The notes under the pieces were generated by a model, which did not search any database, was not told where the DNA came from, and saw nothing but the letters and a program-made list of their open reading frames with translations. A program made the translations under genes and the position numbers. 64,000 bases of DNA, from NCBI GenBank assembly GCA_016182795.1, contig JACPFW010000021.1, positions 39,592-103,591 on the forward strand. Reading direction: 5' to 3'. Below, piece by piece: positions 62,405 to 64,000 of this stretch (position 1 is the first letter of the stretch; the number at the start of each line of letters is the position of its first letter). The DNA comes from Gemmatimonadota bacterium (GTDB taxonomy: Bacteria > Gemmatimonadota > Gemmatimonadetes > Gemmatimonadales > Gemmatimonadaceae).

Positions 62405-64000
62405 TCACCCCTCGGCGAGCGCCTGCGCCGCGGCGGCGCGCAGCTCGCCCGGCAGAAATGGCTTGGCCAGGAACGGCAGCCGCGCCAGGTCGGGTTCGCC
62501 GGCCGACGTGGTGCTGCGCGGATACCCGGACACGAGCAGCACACGCAGCGCGGGGCGCTCCGCGCGCAATGCGACCGCCAGGTCGGGCCCGCCAAGCCCG
62601 GGCATTACGACATCGGTGATCAGGAGGTCAATGGGTCCGGAATGCGCGCGCGACATCGCCAATGCGGCGGAGCCATCAGGGGCGACCAGCACCCGGTACC
62701 CGGCCTCGGTGAGCACGCGCTCCGTAAGCTTGCGCAGGCCCGGCTCATCTTCCGCGAGCAACACGGTCCGTCCGTCACCGGCCGGCTGCACGGCGATCGT
62801 CGGAGCGACGTCCGGCTCGACCAGCGCGTCGTCGTCGAACGGAATGTAGATGTCGAACGTCGCGCCATGCCCAACCTTGCTCTGCACGCGCACCGTGCCG
62901 CCAAGCTGCATCACGATGCCGTAGACGGTCGCAAGGCCGAGCCCCGTCCCCTGGCCGACCGGCTTGGTCGTGAAGAACGGGTGGAAGATCTGGGGCAGAA
63001 TCTCCGGCGCGATGCCAACGCCCCCGTCGCTCACCGACAGGACGGCATAGCGCTCGGCGTGCAGCGACTCTTCGGGCATTGGCAGGCCGCCCGGCCGGCC
63101 GTCGGTGCGCACCGCGATGCGCAGCGTCCCCCCGGACGGCATGGCGTCGCGCGCGTTGATCACGAGGTTCATGACGACCTGCGATAGCTGGCCCTGATCG
63201 GCGAAGACGGGAATCGACGCGCCCGGGAGTGCCGTCTCGATCTGGACGCCCTCGCCCACGAGTCGCCGCAGCATCGCCTCGATGCTGCCGATCAGGACGC
63301 AGAGGTCGAAATGGCGCGGCTGGACAACCTGACCTCGACTGAACGCCAGCAACTGACCCGTCAGGGCGGCCGCGCGCTGGCCGGCGCTGAGCACCTCGTT
63401 GAGATCGGTGCGCAGTTCCTCCGGCATCCCCGGCGCGTCGGCGGCGCGGCGGGCCATTTGTCCGGCGCCGATGATGACCGTGAGCAAGTTGTTGAAGTCG
63501 TGCGCCACGCCGCCGGCGAGCGACCCCATCGCCTGCATCTTCTGCGCGTGCAGAAACTGCTCCTCGAGCCGTTTGCGCTCCGAGATATCGGTCATCGTGC
63601 CGACGACGCGGCGGACGACGCCATCGGCGTCCGGCCGCGAGACCCACGTCAACGCCAGCCAGGTCACGCCGCCGTCGGTGCGCGGCGCGCGCACCTCCAA
63701 CGCGCCGTGCCCGGCCCCGGATTTCGCCGTCGTGATCGCCGAAGCGACACGCGTTCGATACGCCGGCTCGACATGCTCGAGCGCCTCGTCAACGGTATCG
63801 GGTGACGTCCCTTCCGGACGACCGACAAGGGGGCCGACGCCCTCCGACCACGTCATGCGCCCGCTCGCGACGTCAATCTCAAACGTCGCCGAGCGCGAGG
63901 CGGCCAGCGCGAGCCGCAGCCGCTCCTCGCTGTCCGCCAACGCCAACTCGGCCTCCTGCATTCGGAGGATCGTCCGCTGCTGGTCGACCGCCAACTGCTG
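62405..64000 (-). CDS. Hybrid histidine kinase (PAS-HisKA-HATPase-REC), truncated by the right edge
   Basis: The frame is open to the window end, so the N terminus is missing. What is seen runs PAS/PAC (about 25-145, ending [18 protein letters not shown]), HisKA with the phospho-His in [12 protein letters not shown], HATPase ([26 protein letters not shown]) and a C-terminal receiver ([27 protein letters not shown]). Such NtrB/CckA-like hybrid kinases pass phosphate through their own receiver to a partner. The N-terminal input domains lie outside the window. Confidence 0.92.
   Translation of the reverse strand, partial: QQLAVDQQRTILRMQEAELALADSEERLRLALAASRSATFEIDVASGRMTWSEGVGPLVGRPEGTSPDTVDEALEHVEPAYRTRVASAITTAKSGAGHGALEVRAPRTDGGVTWLALTWVSRPDADGVVRRVVGTMTDISERKRLEEQFLHAQKMQAMGSLAGGVAHDFNNLLTVIIGAGQMARRAADAPGMPEELRTDLNEVLSAGQRAAALTGQLLAFSRGQVVQPRHFDLCVLIGSIEAMLRRLVGEGVQIETALPGASIPVFADQGQLSQVVMNLVINARDAMPSGGTLRIAVRTDGRPGGLPMPEESLHAERYAVLSVSDGGVGIAPEILPQIFHPFFTTKPVGQGTGLGLATVYGIVMQLGGTVRVQSKVGHGATFDIYIPFDDDALVEPDVAPTIAVQPAGDGRTVLLAEDEPGLRKLTERVLTEAGYRVLVAPDGSAALAMSRAHSGPIDLLITDVVMPGLGGPDLAVALRAERPALRVLLVSGYPRSTTSAGEPDLARLPFLAKPFLPGELRAAAAQALAEG

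Overview
The window is 64 kb of GC-rich bacterial chromosome with high GC at third codon positions. It is densely packed and almost entirely transcribed from the minus strand; namZ and mazG are the only confident plus-strand genes. The gene set suggests the FCB group, most likely Gemmatimonadota (an inference from gene content, not a marker-gene result). Pointers are several outer-membrane beta-barrels, a FlgD/Por-sorting-like C-terminal domain, an M14 exopeptidase, UPF0182 and a Bfn/DUF151 protein. No phage, IS element, CRISPR array or integrase was seen; this looks like core genome.

Layout. 1-12.5 kb: exported M14 peptidase, UPF0182 membrane protein, two tRNA-Ser genes with a sigma70-type promoter, NamZ, TadA, an N-formylglutamate amidohydrolase-like lipoprotein, ClpB and an SDR. 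12.5-22.4 kb: a tiny exported protein that is nearly all sorting-like domain, SelB, RecO, and a cobalamin riboswitch driving btuF-btuC-btuD-btuB. Upstream of the riboswitch lie a membrane-anchored surface protein and bfn, whose reading frame is broken near its end. 22.4-30.4 kb: metK, then a mannose-type PTS cluster (hpf, hprK, IIA, IIB, IIC, IID, HPr, EI) with every gene touching or overlapping the next. 30.4-39.3 kb: a GT4 glycosyltransferase, nusB and the riboflavin genes ribH, ribBA, ribE and ribD, then a beta-barrel protein, purM, a PfkB kinase, argS and an FmdB-type zinc ribbon protein. 39.4-46.8 kb: an unknown zinc-ribbon membrane protein, methylmalonyl-CoA mutase large subunit, fbp, comEC and miaB. 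46.9-53.1 kb: a sensor kinase with a receiver, a beta-barrel/lipoprotein pair, cdd, deoB and alr. 53.2-64 kb: mazG (+), a lipoprotein/barrel pair, tesB, a double-domain ALDH16-type dehydrogenase, deoC, asnS, a sorbosone-dehydrogenase-like protein and a hybrid histidine kinase cut by the right edge.

How the genes fit together. Cobalamin uptake under a riboswitch matches the adenosylcobalamin-dependent mutase encoded 20 kb away. Cdd, DeoB and DeoC form a nucleoside/deoxyribose salvage route. The PTS cluster has all phosphotransfer parts and the HPr kinase but no sugar-catabolic gene beside it, which suggests a regulatory role or control of distant genes.

The most unusual signal is a set of dispersed short-period repeats. 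An 11-bp family (unit AACAGAGAAAC) occurs at four loci. Heptamer families based on GATGGCG, GATTGCG and CCCTGAA occur at several more, often as inverted arrays. They fill intergenic gaps and also enter genes: an 11-bp array encodes a linker in MazG, an inverted heptamer array encodes the linker between the two ALDH domains, and heptamers encode the last residues of RibE.
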